The notes under the pieces were generated by a model. It saw only the letters and a list, made by a program, of their open reading frames with translations. It was not told where the DNA came from and ran no database searches. A DNA stretch of 64,000 bases from NCBI RefSeq assembly GCF_037975245.1, contig NC_092573.1, positions 10,664,501 through 10,728,500 on the forward strand, written 5' to 3'. Every line of letters starts with the position of its first letter. The stretch's first letter is position 1. Position numbers and translations under genes: made by a program. The stretch comes from Apostichopus japonicus. Taxonomy: Eukaryota; Echinodermata; Holothuroidea; Aspidochirotida; Stichopodidae. Below are positions 11,537 through 23,640 of the stretch, piece by piece.

Positions 11537-14500
11537 GTAAAACTTTCGTTCTCATGATAATATTCTTGATATTTTCACCTTTCTTTTGGTTGTTTGAAGA
11601 GCATGCATGGCAAAATATCGAATCGTAATCTGTTTTCGCAGATTTAGTACCCGTGTGTTTCGATATAGTTTTAACAAGTACTCTCAACGTTTGCAAGGCA
11701 CACAAACAACATAATGCGCATATGACTTGGCTAGTTACCTAGGCTATATGTTGGTATGAAACAATTTTAAAAATGTGAGCTGCTGTTGGAATTAATTGAT
11801 GCGATGCTCTTATTCAGCAGGCTTTAGAGCAAATAGACATGACCTTTATTGAAAGTGCACAAGATAGGCCTACCTCATCCCAAACCTAACATGCTCATTC
11901 CATAGCCCAGGCTAATTGTTAGCTCTGATTTCTTTCAGACGACCGACAGGTGAAAGCCTGGACACTTTCCTTTGGTCACTACCGTCATGATCAAGTTAGT
12001 GAAAATAAAGCATGCGTTAAAATGTCAATTGTATGTTCTTATAAATATGGTTTGTTTGAATTTTGCAGGAAGAGGAAAGATTATCTTTCACAAGTCCGGA
12101 AATTAGTGGAGAGTGATGACGAGGGCATTGAAGATGATGAAGAGGAGATGGAGTCTTCATCTACCAGACAAAGAAGAAAACAGGGATGTAAAAGACACAT
12201 GGCTAATCAGGTGAGAATTGGATAAGTGTTCCTATTTAGATTTAGTTCTCTTTAATTCTTTTCACAGTTCCAATAACTGCTTGTTCAACATACTTTATCA
12301 TGTTCAGTAAAAGCAGAAAACTGCATTTACTGGTATTTGATGTTCAGTTTTGAGCTTGGTTAGTGCTTTGAGGAGGCCAAGTTTGTCTCAAACATTTCAA
12401 ATTCGTTGAAACAAATAACAGCTCTCTTTAAAGGAATTAAACTGTGAGAGAGCAGCCAGAGTTTTCTGATTGGTTTGTTTTCATGATGGTGCATGCACTA
12501 AAAACTGCAAGAATGATAAAAGGCTCACTTAAATTAGAATGGTGGTAACATTTTGAAAATTTGACTGTGGCTTACTTTGAGTACTTTCAAAGTTCATGAC
12601 ACCTCATATATTACTTTCATGATGTAATTCATCTAGATTCAAGATGTGTTTGTAAGACTTTATTTGAGTGAATTATCAATGTTAAATCAATAAATTTTCA
12701 ACAGAATTTTGTAACAGTAAAGAAGGTGTGTTACTGATGATGGTTGCAGTATGTTCTCTCTGCTTTTCCACATATATTTGTGATAAATTAAATTATATTA
12801 GTCACAATCACAATGTATTGTCTTTGCTTTTTAATTCATTTGGTGATACTATGGTGTTTTATATTCAGACCATGGCAAAGTTATCTGTACCCCATCATGT
12901 ATGAATAACACCTACATCATGGTTCATTTTCATTCTTATTTTTGGTATCTTTATGCGATAGCTTCTTTCTTCATTGGTCAAATTTCTATGATTTTTGTTG
13001 CTGTTGTTGTTGTTGTACTTAATACATCATTGCTCATGTTAATTTCTAGCTCATGCTCTCCGAGTGGATGGTAGATGTACCTCCTGATTTAGATGACAAC
13101 TGGTTTATGGTCGCCTGTCCAAGAGGCAGGAGATGTCTCGTTACCACAAATGGGGTAAAGACATCTCATAAATTCTACTTTACATTATAGTATGATCAGA
13201 ATTCTTTTTAATATTCAGAGATGAAAGGATTAATTATTGTGTATTAAGGCTTACTGTGGTTGCAATTTGGGTTTTGTAACCTTGCTGTACCATATGTTGG
13301 ACTGGGAATCATCAATAATGTGTATGATCCACATATTGTTACTACAGATATTTGCCTCATGAATATTTTATGACAGTGTAGGTAAAAAACAACAACTTAG
13401 ACAAGGGACTGGGTTAGTTACATGTCTCCCCTATGTCGATGTACAAGCAGGAGAAAGGAAGTCACATTGCCACAGGTTTCATGTTCGAGTTTCATCCCAA
13501 AGATCAAACACAAGTCCTGCCTCACGTAGACTCCCTATAAATACCAGAGTTCTCGTAAAATGGTCATTTTATTCCTTGTATGTCTTTGCACATGTATATA
13601 ATACCACAATATTTTAGGTCAATATATTTATATTAGTAAATACATATAAAATAATATATTAGTAGAATATTTGTAAAAGAAAATTAAGAGTTCTCGTAAA
13701 ATGGTAATTTTATTCCTTGTTTGTCTTTGCACATATATATAATACCGCAATATTTTAGGTCAATATATTTATATTAGTAAATACATATAAAATAATATAT
13801 TGGTAGATTTTATAGCATAAAATTAAGAAGAAACCTGTTTCACTGAAGCATACTATCAAATGAAACATTTATCACAGGAGATATAAATACAGAAAAAAGG
13901 GTTAAGAATAAAACAAGGATAGAAAGAAAGATGATTACAAGGAAGGAAATAGTAAGTTGAGAGAGAAAGAGGACAGATAAAGAGTTAGAGGAAGGGGGGG
14001 GGGGAGATTGGAGGTGAGGTGAGGTTAGGTGAGGGAGAGGAGACTAGACAAGAAAACAGAAAACAGATAGAACCACTGGATAAAGGAAGGTATCATGTTT
14101 TGAGAACTGCCTTTTGATCTTGTTTTGAAAAGTTGTTAAAAGACTTTTAAAGTCACCTAATATTTGATTTAGCATTGATGAAATTTGATTAACTCATCAT
14201 ATTTGGTGAGTGATATTAAAGAGGGCCTCTCTAACATCACTATCATGTGCATTGACGACAATTTTTGCAACAATTCATGTAGGCATAATCAGCTGGTTGT
14301 TACCAGGAACTAATTAAAAAATAATCAGTATTTCAGTATCTATTGTGAGACAAGTATCTGTTCTGATTCGTGGTATCTTTGGTCTGGACTCTGCTTTTGA
14401 ACATTTTCCCTTCTTTCAAAATACAGTTTACTAAAAGAAAGAAACCACCAAAATAGCAATTGTTTATTGAGTTATTATATTTGTTCTATTATTGAATCAT

Positions 14501-17500
14501 TGAATTTATAAATTAAAGTTTAAAGGTCAAAGATGCCATAATTCTTCCATGCTTAAAATACACGAGAAGGTACAGTAAATGAAAACTACCGTCATAAACT
14601 TTTATTTTTGTGATCTATCACTCGAAATCCTGCTCCTCATTTCATCAATTTCTAAACAGTTATGATTAGTTTGTAACTTTCAATTCCATCTTGCCTTCAT
14701 GTCCTTCAACCTTTCTTTTTTTGACATTTCAACAGCCATATTTATTTCTGTAAAATCCCAACTTTTATTCTATTCATTCATCCGTCAGGGAACCACCCGT
14801 GCCTTCCGGAAAAATGGATATTGCTTCAAGAGATTTCCGTCGCACCTTCCCGCAGGGAAAAGAAGAAACAGATCTGGTGGGTTTTCTTTGGCATATCTGT
14901 TGCTTTGACAGCTTCATTAGAACTCCTTTTTGCAAGAACAGATTGCCTTTAGCGCCCTCTATTTTGACAAGAGCAAAGAAAGAGTGTTTTCTAGGATAAG
15001 TATTGAACCAGGAACCTTAGGAATACATGTCCAGTGCTCTATCAGCTGAGATTTCTAGAAATTTGCTACACACTTGTTTTTTTCTTGGGCCATGCCAGAC
15101 AGAACTTACAGTAGCTTGCCATACTGTATAACTAGGATTCACATGCCATTTCATTTGATCTAACTTGTAAAGTTGCATGAAGAGGCTGATCCAGGATTTG
15201 CAAAAGGAGGTGCTGTGAACTTGAGGATATTGAGAGGCAACTGCATTGTAGAGGGATCTGGGTTCAATTCAATTGAAAGAGAAAAGAAACTTGGAAATGT
15301 GAAATGTTGTATTCTAAGGGATATTTAGGCTATTCATGAGGTCTATAAGCTAGGTTGTGTCAATAGACACTCTTAATGTTTTTGGTGTAGAAAGATGGGA
15401 AAGGTGAGGACAGGAGGTGTTTACACCCACCTCCCTACCCCCCCCCCACATCCTCCTGAAATTTCCATTGTTTATTTACTCAAAACAAACATTGAAACTA
15501 TAAAATAAACTATATCTCTAAATTGCACTCAATGTTACATATATGTTCTTTACATGAAAAATCCCAATTTTATTTATATTGTATTCTTAATTCAGTTTTT
15601 GGTCCTTCTGTGCCAGCAGGAGCCTATTCTACTCAAGAAAAGGTATTCTCAGTGAATCTTGTGTGACTTTTTTGCTGGCAAATGTTCTAAAATGATCTGA
15701 TTTACCTACAGGTGTAAAGAATACTAACATCGCTCAAGTTAATTTGGTTACTCTCATTTGAACAACAACTGCATGAATTCCACTTTTATGTGGAAATGCT
15801 ATTATTTATTGCTTATGAGTACAAATTGCTGAACAGGAATACAAAAGTACAGCCTTGAGTACTATGAAGAGGTACTATATGTCCGTGTACTGGTATAGTG
15901 GAACCAAATGTTAATTAAACCCCACAAGTCCTAGTACACTCATGTCCAACAAGCCAGTTAGTGTCGTAGCTGGAGGTCAGTGTTGTCCAGAAGCCTGTAT
16001 ATATGTAGAAGGGAACATCCTGTATGCACTTTGCTCTGTTGTTTTAAAATAAAAACAAAACCCATGCATTATATTAAAAGTTATGTTTTTGTTAAAAGTT
16101 CAGAATTTTAGATCCAGCAGTTGCAAAACCCATCTCCCATGAAAGAATTTAATAAACATTGGAATAGATAAAGAAAGAAAAATATAGAAAAAGAAATAAG
16201 GCATGTGTGGCTCGGTGATGTCATATTTAGACTTGATCAAGTCTTCGGTTGAGTTTATGGAGAAGCATTTAAGTCTCTGATATCTCTCAAGTGTAATAAT
16301 ATTTTTCTCAGCTGATTTGGGGAAGCTGTTCCTGGCAGTTATCTCTATCGCATAGAACAATTAATGATGGTTGGGTTTGTGTGTGTCCTTGTGGAGTGTT
16401 AGCTCAGTGGTTAACGCGGGTGCCTTTCAATCATAAGGTCCCGAGTTCGAGTCACTCCAAGATTAATGTATGTCGTCCAGTTACAGAGTTTTTGACAATT
16501 GACAATTCATAATCATGGACGTATGAATGTAAGAGACTGACTTCGGTCAGCTTGATAAGCCAATGAGGCTTCTTCGTGAGTTCCTGCTTGCAGGAGGATC
16601 TAATATACATACATACACTCATACAACCCTTTCTACCTGACACATTCTTCACATCCCCATCTCAACATTTCTGCCATTATATTAAAGGGTTAAATAGTTT
16701 TGCACCCACTTTAACACACAGATGAAACTCAAACATCACTGACGGCAAATCTGACCTTTTCCTGCGTGAACTGTACGATATTTAATAACTCTCTTTCGCT
16801 ATCTCGTCTCCCCTTCTTTGCTAAAGGGGACAGTAAACCTGTGATTTTGGATTGCGTCTTCAACGAGGCAGAAAAGACCTTCTACGTGTTGGACGTCATG
16901 TGTTGGATGAATCACCCCGTCTACGACAGCGACACAGAGTTCAGGTTCTTTTGGCTTCAAGCTAAATTTAGCGAGGTGCCGAATGCCAGTGAAATATCAG
17001 ATATCAATCCTGTGAGTAGGTGTTTCATTCTTCACCGGCCAACCGTGAATTGCTGAGTTTTTTTTCTTATCAATTGCTACATTTTCCTTGCGCTTGAAGA
17101 AAGAGTTTTACTCTGGGTGCTTGGGATGACGTGAATATACTATACCCGACCTTTAACCCAAGCATTTTATAGTGATTATTATTATGAAGTTCACCCAACT
17201 TTTCTCCTCAAGGCTTTCTGAGTTAACGCATACATGAAAAAAAATTGGATAATTAAGTTGATAAACTTATGTCTGTAGTTTAGCATTGTAATTGTCATTT
17301 CAATGTATTTTTCTGTAGAAATGTAAACGATAAAAAAGGGAATGGTAAAACTATCCATACTCTGCTTTGTAGTTTCGTAGTCATAAATAAACTGCTGAAT
17401 TTGTCAATAGAAATTGAACAATTGTCAAAAAGCAATCCTAATCTGAAAATCCCCTTATTGGTCTCTGTGATAGATACCACTGTCCTGAACAACTTTCCCA

Positions 17501-19261
17501 AACCGGCAAGAAAAAGCTTACCACATCAGGCAGATATCACAGATTTCATGTTCCTTCACACACAAGAGCAAACAAAGACTTGGTCAAGTCTAAATATGAC
17601 ATCATCAAGCCACATGTGCATATTTTGTTTCAATGTCTCTCTTTATTTATTACAATGTTTATTTACTGTAATGGACCATAGAAACACATGCAGTACTTTG
17701 CGATTATAAACACAAGAACGATTTGATTTCAGATCCAGTTAATTTATAATCCGCATAAAACAGGTTTCCTACCATTTTTTTTAAAATTGGATGATAAGCA
17801 TTTATAGATATTGAGTGGAAACCTTTCAAATGTTGTCTCTTCTTAAATGTCGTCACTGATTCTTTCATCATCTCTAGTTTGCATTTATTCCGTTGCCATG
17901 TTATCCTTGCTCCAAGTCAACAATGGAGAGTGTGATGGGGAGAGAGATGCCCTTCAAGGTAAGGTATAGAGATTAATGCAACAGTTTCATGTAATTGTAA
18001 ATAAAAAATATATAAATAATAAAAAATGAAAACACATATAATCCATATTTCACGTCCCATCAAATTCAATCAGGTAGCTAAAGATATGCACTCTGTGAAT
18101 GTTGTGAGAATATTCCCCCCCCCCACCCCCGGTCGAAATTGTAGCATTTAAGTATAGAAAAACAGACATTGCTAGATATTAAAATATATTAAATGGGCCT
18201 ATAAAGTGATACCAAAGTTTCTAGAAATTGTTTCAAGCCTTAAAACAAACTTTGAAGTGTTAGATGACCAATTGGGGTATTCCTGAGCATGGATATCATG
18301 TTTCTGTAATTTCTGCCAGATAATCTCAGGTTAAAGCAAAGATTATGTTCTCTGTTAATCCTTCAATGTAGAATGTTGATTTTAACTAGCAAGCATCAGT
18401 TGCTAGGTAAATCTACTGTGAAAGAATTGTGGACCTCTAGGTTGACTGTTGATTATTTTTTTTTACAAGTGAAACATTTTTTGTAGGAATTCCGGTCCTA
18501 TTTTAGTGATAGGAAAATTACTAGATATATAGAGACTAGCCAAAAACTGTTTTAAAATTTTAAGCATTTTATTATCTATTTTGGGGGGCATGCCTAAGCA
18601 TGATTGTCAAAATCTTATTTTAATTCTACCAAATTCACACAAACTTTTGGGCTAAAGGTTACCTGTTGATGTTTGTTTTGAAAAGAAAGTAAAATATTGT
18701 TTCTTTTCTAACATAGGTATTGAAGGTGCAAAAATTGCTAGATATATATAAAAAGTCACACTCAAACCTTACCAATAACCATAATGCATTTTCTTGATTG
18801 TTTTGGGGTTTTCTTTAGCATGTTATATTGTTGTGATGCTTGTTCTGTTCTGAGTAGAGCAAGTTTAATCTCTCCAAAACAGTGTTCAGTAAATGATAGT
18901 ACCATCAAGCAGTGTTTCTTTTTAGTCCCAATAAGCATTTGTTGTAGGTGTCATCAAATTAGGGTTTGAAAAACACTTCCGAATATCCCCATTTTTTGGC
19001 TTTTATGTTTCTGTGAAGGCCGACTTGGATGGTATACTCTTCTACCACAAACAAACCCACTACACCACGGGAAGCACACCGTTGGTAGGCTGGCTGAAAC
19101 CGTGGATGTTACCAGAGGTTCTACGTGTATCTGTACCACAGAAGTATATAGATAACAAACTACCCGAGGAACCATGGAAACCGCCAAACGTACCATCAGA
19201 AATGGAATGTTCTACTCAAGAGTCAACGACGGGCAAACAGACAGAAGAGCATGCTGGGTAA
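11385..19261 (+). CDS. SNUPN: Snurportin-1, snRNP nuclear import adaptor (7 coding exons)
   Basis: Joining 11385-11536, 12069-12210, 13050-13154, 14789-14876, 16827-17011, 17878-17958 and 19019-19261 gives 996 nt, 331 residues, all with GT-AG introns and an unbroken frame; human snurportin-1 has 360. Snurportin binds the m3G cap of U snRNPs and carries them to the nucleus through importin beta; CRM1 recycles it. The N-terminus [14 protein letters not shown] keeps hydrophobic residues at 4, 8, 12 and 14, the positions that dock in CRM1. A basic importin-beta-binding region (about 25-65) includes RRRR at 41-44 and KRK at 52-54, then an acidic linker. LSEW with Trp104 and STPLVGW with Trp276 match the two tryptophans that sandwich the cap in the human protein. 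YVLDVMCW and FYHKQTHY are further family signatures. The gene looks intact. Confidence 0.95.
12069..12210 (+). CDS. SNUPN: SNUPN exon 2: basic IBB half and acidic linker
   Basis: The acceptor TTTTGCAG precedes G-AAG-AGG, restoring frame to [15 protein letters not shown]. An acidic stretch ([15 protein letters not shown]) follows, and the exon ends CATGGCTAATCAG with donor GTGAGA, phase 0. The acidic linker has a counterpart in human snurportin. Confidence 0.92.
13050..13154 (+). CDS. SNUPN: SNUPN exon 3: start of cap-binding domain
   Basis: The acceptor TTTCTAG is followed by [18 protein letters not shown], close to the family LMLSEWLIDVP. Trp104 is the residue expected to stack on the m3G base. 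Length is 105 nt, phase 0 at both ends, donor GTAAAG. Confidence 0.93.
13546..13827. repeat. 141-bp direct duplication in SNUPN intron 3
   Basis: A segment starting AGAGTTCTCGTAAAATGG recurs 141 bp later with few changes (13546 and 13687). Both copies share the TTTTAGGTCAATATATTT core. It lies between coding exons 3 and 4. A purine-rich tract with a run of G follows at about 13,915-14,060. Confidence 0.8.
14789..14876 (+). CDS. SNUPN: SNUPN exon 4: GTTRAF / GYCFKRF segment
   Basis: After CGTCAG the frame reads [16 protein letters not shown] and [10 protein letters not shown], matching the family's SGYCVNRF and LPGGNRRN. I place the donor at GTGGGT (14877), phase 1, because it fits the consensus and keeps the join to exon 5 in frame. 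Confidence 0.88.
15000..15060 (-). repeat. tRNA-like relic in SNUPN intron 4
   Basis: On the minus strand, TCAGCTGATAGAGCACTGG resembles a tRNA box A and D arm, and GGTTCCTGGTTCAATA resembles box B about 35 bp later. No full cloverleaf with an acceptor stem is apparent, so it is most likely a decayed tRNA-derived repeat rather than a tRNA gene. Confidence 0.45.
16100..16360 (-). repeat. Dispersed repeat family, copy A
   Basis: On the minus strand it contains CTTGATCAAGTCTAAATATG and ACATCACCGAGCCACACATG, ending GCCTTATTTCTT. Related sequence in the plus orientation occurs at 17.40-17.65 kb and 42.42-42.62 kb, and the 3' tail recurs at about 22.86 kb. The family type is unknown. Confidence 0.55.
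16393..16625 (+). mobile_element. tRNA-derived SINE, copy 1 (SNUPN intron 4)
   Basis: The head carries box A (TTAGCTCAGTGGTTAACGCG) and box B (CCGAGTTCGAGTC), the internal RNA polymerase III promoter of a tRNA. The body ends CTGCTTGCAGGAGGATC with a (TACA)-like tail. The same head and body appear reversed at 31,796-32,016, which makes it an interspersed family rather than a single tRNA pseudogene. It lies about 200 bp before SNUPN exon 5. Confidence 0.85.
16827..17011 (+). CDS. SNUPN: SNUPN exon 5: cap-binding core
   Basis: The acceptor CTAAAG precedes GG-GAC, giving [13 protein letters not shown] and [17 protein letters not shown], then [10 protein letters not shown]. The conserved LDC.(F/Y)NE, VLDVMCW and FRF(F/Y)W blocks are the strongest evidence for the gene. 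Donor GTGAGT, phase 0. Confidence 0.95.
17395..17660 (+). repeat. Dispersed repeat family, copy B (SNUPN intron 5)
   Basis: It shares TGTTCCTTCACACAC and CTTGGTCAAGTCTAAATATG, with a following GACATCATCAAGCCACATG, with the copies at 16.1 and 42.5 kb. The 102-codon frame through it is incidental to the repeat. Confidence 0.55.
17878..17958 (+). CDS. SNUPN: SNUPN exon 6
   Basis: Acceptor CATCTCTAG, 27 codons reading [18 protein letters not shown] then VMGREMPFK, donor GTAAGG, phase 0 at both ends. It corresponds to the family segment with NFPCTPESL and FPFEVDGLL, although residue identity is lower here. Confidence 0.85.
19019..19261 (+). CDS. SNUPN: SNUPN exon 7: C-terminal cap-binding segment
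   Basis: After the acceptor CTGTGAAG the frame reads [19 protein letters not shown] then [11 protein letters not shown], with Trp276, and ends HAG-TAA. A donor (GTAAAT) overlaps the stop at 19258. If used with the acceptor at 19571, the codons become GCT-GGA-TGA and the protein is unchanged. The C-terminus is shorter than in human, where it is a poorly conserved tail. Confidence 0.92.
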   Translation, partial: ADLDGILFYHKQTHYTTGSTPLVGWLKPWMLPEVLRVSVPQKYIDNKLPEEPWKPPNVPSEMECSTQESTTGKQTEEHAG

Positions 19262-19571
19262 ATGCTTTATCTTTTATATATTTGCTTAACGGTAAAGTGG
19301 CGAACTTGTATGTGAAGGATTGCTTATCTCTCGTCCCCCTACCCAATCACTGACTGATCTTCAAATTAATTTGTGAAGAATATTGTCTTGCGTAAAATGC
19401 AAAATAATATGCATAATATTAGTTTCAAAGTGAGCTTCTTCTTTTTGAAGAGGCATCTGTCCTCATAAAATGTCTACAGTTATTGAATCACTTTAGCGAC
19501 CTATATTGCTTCACTTTCTTCTGTTTCTTGAAGATAAACTTCATGTTGTGTTTTTTTCTTCCCTTTAACAG

Positions 19572-19760
19572 ATGAAAACAGGAAAAAAAAACAATGATGG
19601 GTGACAAGTTCTTGAAGACAAACAGTGGTAGGCAATTTTTAGTTTCAGCATTTATTTAGTTTTGCTTGTTCCAATTCTTCAAAAACCACATATAGTGAAG
19701 AGAAGCCTTGGGCAAATACTGCAAAAGTAAAAAATAAACTTAATTTAATTTATTATAAAA
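19572..19760 (+). other. Probable SNUPN 3' UTR exon with poly(A) signal
   Basis: TTCCCTTTAACAG precedes 19572 and an AATAAA lies at 19733-19738. The exon would begin A-TGA, supplying an equivalent stop codon. Inferred from splice and poly(A) consensus. Confidence 0.5.
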
Positions 19761-22700
19761 TAATTTGAAATGAAAGTAGAATTAAAAATAGAGAGAGAGA
19801 AAAGAAGCAAGTTTTGGCACAGATTATAGAACTTAGAATCAGGACAAGATGCCCTAAGTATTAAAGCGTTAATGCTTCCATGGCACATATATGGCATATT
19901 AATAAAAATTAGATTTAGCATGATTACTCCACGACTCACTCAATTTTCCAAAGTTAAAAAATGCCAAAGACAGAAAAATAGCCAGTTAATGAGGCAAACG
20001 CTCTGTAGTGAATATTTAGTTTATGCCCTTAATGGTGCATCACATAGGTTTATGACCTCAGATTCTTGCAGCGACCATTTTTACATGCATACTGAAAATG
20101 CCATCTAAAAAGGCTTAGGTAGGAAGTAACAAAAACTTTGTGGTATAAGCCATGTTTAGCTAAATACGGGCAAATGTGCAAGCGACTGTATACTTTATGA
20201 TACAGAGTAGTATGATACAAATAATGGTTGTTGCCAGGTATCAATTCATCTTTGTTGATCATATCAATGGAATGATATATTGATTTTCTTTATATGTGAT
20301 AAGATACGGTCAAACCTCTCTTCGATTAGCTCTTTGAACATGATTAATACCTCTGTTGAAAACATAGGGAGATAAACTAGAGTCGATTGGTGATCAGTTA
20401 CTGTGCTTTATTGTGTTCCCATGGTGACGAACTTCTAGAAGGGTGTTTCTCTGTTGTTTCATGGTTTCATCAACGACAGTCTTGTATTTGTAATAATTGG
20501 TAGGTTTGATGACTTTGACAACCTTTTGAGATCAGGTATTAACGTGATTAATACCTGTCTTGAATATGGTCTGGGAGAGTCGATTGATGATCAGTTACCA
20601 TGCTTATTTTTGTTCCCATGGTAATAAACATGTAGAAGAGTGTCTCTGTTGTTTCATTACTGGCAAAATCTTATATTTGTAATAACTGGTAGGTTTGATA
20701 ACTTTGGCAAACTTCTGAGATCAAAAGGGATGCTTTAAAAGTTATACACTTGTTATTATGCAAGACTCATGTATGTCTCTGTGGTTTGCTTCAAATGCAT
20801 GATTTTTTTCCCCTTTAAAGATTCTTCTTAAAGAGACCTGTATTATCTTAGTACTGCTTCGCATTAAATGACAATTTGAACATCTAATGGATCTAATGTA
20901 TTAAAGAGGCTAGGAGCATTATTATCCATTCATCATCCCTCTTTTGCTTCTGTTGGGGAGGTGTCCTTTCAACGTATTCAAAATAACTGTAGAATTTCCC
21001 ATGAAAATTGTATGAATTTTACAATTTAAAAATAGTTACAAATTAACTATTTAGTTTCCTGTTTTACAAGGTTAACAGTTAGTCATACACTCCATGTTTT
21101 TACCTGGCGTCTTAAAAGACTTAGAATCTGAAGTTTACCCACAATGCACTAGTCACTCTTGGAGGGTTGCTTCAAGGAAAAAATGTTATTTTAAGCTATC
21201 TTGTTGGACAGATTAATGTCCGAATAGTTCTTAAAATTCTCTTATCTTTTAAACAAACTTTCCAAGAATTCACATTTTGAACTATGATTTCCATGGTCAA
21301 CATGTGGTTGCCATGGTTACCATTTCTGCAATTTATGGATTTGACATCACAGGAGGAAACATTTCCATTGTTGCACAGTTTCTTACTTACTCAGTCAGAC
21401 ATTGGCTTTAGAAAAATTTGTATAAATTTTTACAAAATTGTTCAACTTTACAAAGAATTGAACATGTTTGCAAAAGTTGCAAACGTTTCAAAGAGTTTAT
21501 TTGCAGATCATGGATCAAACATGTCTGCCTTCGAAAGTTGACTTTGAAAAGCCTTGGCGGAGCTCCTAGCTTCAACTAATTTTAAGGAAAGAGAAATTTT
21601 ACTAAAACAGTTTCACACTTAATTTAGCAGAAAATTAATATATATTCAGTTAAGCAAGTAATAATCTCTAGTAATGTTAATATTAATTTACTATTTGTGA
21701 AAATTAGAAAGTCAGCAACCCCCAGAGAAACATTTAATTGTGCTTTTTTATTTATATTTGCTAATTAGTTTTTATACATCTTTGGAAAATGCAAGACTTT
21801 TAAACTCCCAGCAGCATCAAATTCAAACTGTAATACAATATTTCATTTTCTCAAAGTGAAGATTGTGTATCTTGATGAAATTCTGATGTCAAGTGTTGAA
21901 GAAAGCAATTTAAACAAATAGCATTTTCAACCTAAGTAGTTAATTTCTTGTGGCACACAAACACCAAGATTATCACAAAGTAAAATTCTCTCATATTTTT
22001 GTGGAAATGACACTTACCACATTTCTTGATTGACTTGTGAGTGATAATTAAGAAATAAAATTTACCTTGATTTGGATTATGTTGCTTACCATATCAAAAT
22101 TCTACATCATAGGTGTCATGTCATCCTATGTTGACAGACTTTTGTTTTCTTGTTATGATAATGGGAGGATTGTTCTTCTGTCCTGTGTTCTTACATATCT
22201 TGTCACTTTAAGTTGGAAATTGTCTTAAAAAGAATATTTCAATTGCAGACATGAATGTAACACTTAATTTATGTAAAAAAAAGTATAAACTGTTAGTTAG
22301 AACAACCTCATCTCAGTTTCGAACCTCAAACTTGAAATATGGTTGATCTTGACTGGCTAACCACCCCTCCCACCACCTCCCCTCCATGCTATTTGAAGTT
22401 GGTTATGGCAGATGTTGTTTAAAAGTGTCATTTTCCTAAATAATAAGTTTTCTTGTAGGTTTTAGTCCTTGAAATATGATACATTTGGAATGTTGGTTTC
22501 TTTGTCATTGTTTAATCGTTACCCTGTCATTGTTGCCATTGTTCATTTACTTTCATAAAATATTCTATTTATTTTAAATATCATCAAGATGGCAGCTTAC
22601 CTCTACTTCCCTTCTTGTTTACATCCTACCTGCAGCCAAAGTGATCTAGAAATGTTGTACCAGATAGCTTAATCTTGAACTATCTGCAGCTCTTATTCCA

Positions 22701-22989
22701 ATGACATGAATCTTTTAAATCTTAAAAGAAAAATTAGCACAGTTCGGTGACAAGATGCATTGTTTTTGCCAAAGAAAATAAAGAAAAAGAAAAGCATGAA
22801 AGTGATAAAAACAAAATTATAAATAGAAGACAAAGAACATAGTAGAGAAGAAATAAGGCATTTTAGGCTGGAAGCTTCTTAGCAACTCAGTTGGAAAAGA
22901 AGCAAATATCACATTTTCCTAAGATTTTAATTCACACAGGCCAATTATCTTAGTAAGCAGCAGACGGGTCATTGTTGAGTAGCGTCCTT
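19761..22989. other. Intergenic between convergent SNUPN and MYORG-like genes
   Basis: Apart from the 204-bp duplication I see only AT-rich unique sequence with short incidental frames. A fragment resembling the tail of the dispersed repeat lies at about 22,850-22,920. Confidence 0.5.
20342..20725. repeat. Approximately 204-bp tandem duplication
   Basis: GATTAATACC at 20342 and 20546 starts two copies that share GTCGATTG(G/A)TGATCAGTTA, TGTTCCCATGGT and GGTAGGTTTGAT.ACTTTG. It lies in the SNUPN-MYORG intergenic space. Confidence 0.75.
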
Positions 22990-23640
22990 TCTTTATCATG
23001 ACAACTCTACCCATAGGTAGCCTACCATGCAAACTCTATGGTAAATTCAATCCTAACCTTAGCAAAATGGAAACCAAGAATCAACTACACTATAAACTCT
23101 ATAAGTTAACTTTGAGTCCTAACCTTATCCAAATAGAAACAGGGAGCCATTTAATACAAGCGCTCAGGGTTATAGCCACGCCGGCTGGCGGCGGCCGGTG
23201 GTAACCGCCACTCACGCCTGCCGACCGGCATTGGAAGTGAATAAACAGTCTACTGGCCGGCACAAAAAAAATAGTAAAATGCTTGTGAAATACAACAAAA
23301 GTAACAAATTTATCTTTCCCTTGCCGTAAAACATGATAATAACGTCACCATTTTTTCTGTTATTTACCAATTGTAAATCTGAAAAGTAGCAAAAATCACC
23401 CTTAAGCGGGCCCCTGGACCCCTGGCCGTGAGATGCGAGAGCTTTGCTCGCTACGCTTCGCAAATTTATTTAACCAGCACTCACAATCTCCTAGCTATAA
23501 CCCTGCAAGCGCTATAGTATTTATTGAATCCTTTAAGTTTACTTTGAATCCTAACCTTATCCAAGTAAAAACAGGGAGCCTACTATACAAGCTGTATAGT
23601 ATTTATTGAATCCTACCCTTAGCAACAGCCTCTACTGCAC
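22990..23640. repeat. Approximately 95-bp tandem repeat array, split by a MITE
   Basis: Units share AATCCTAACCTTA and AACAGGGAGCC; about two copies lie left and two right of the hAT MITE at 23165-23505. The array was therefore present before the insertion. Confidence 0.7.
23165..23505. mobile_element. hAT-type MITE, 341 bp, with 8-bp target duplication
   Basis: The ends are CAGGGTTATAGCC and GCTATAACCCTG (terminal inverted repeats of about 12 bp), flanked by perfect direct repeats CAAGCGCT at 23157-23164 and 23506-23513. An 8-bp target duplication and CAG-type ends are hallmarks of the hAT superfamily. It has no transposase, so it would be mobilised in trans. The GC-rich ends contrast with the AT-rich surroundings. 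Confidence 0.9.

Noticed and set aside
15000-15060. Functional tRNA gene
   Set aside because: A and B box resemblance only; no paired acceptor stem or proper anticodon arm.
23212-23463. 83-codon minus-strand frame
   Set aside because: Contained within the hAT MITE and without similarity to a transposase.
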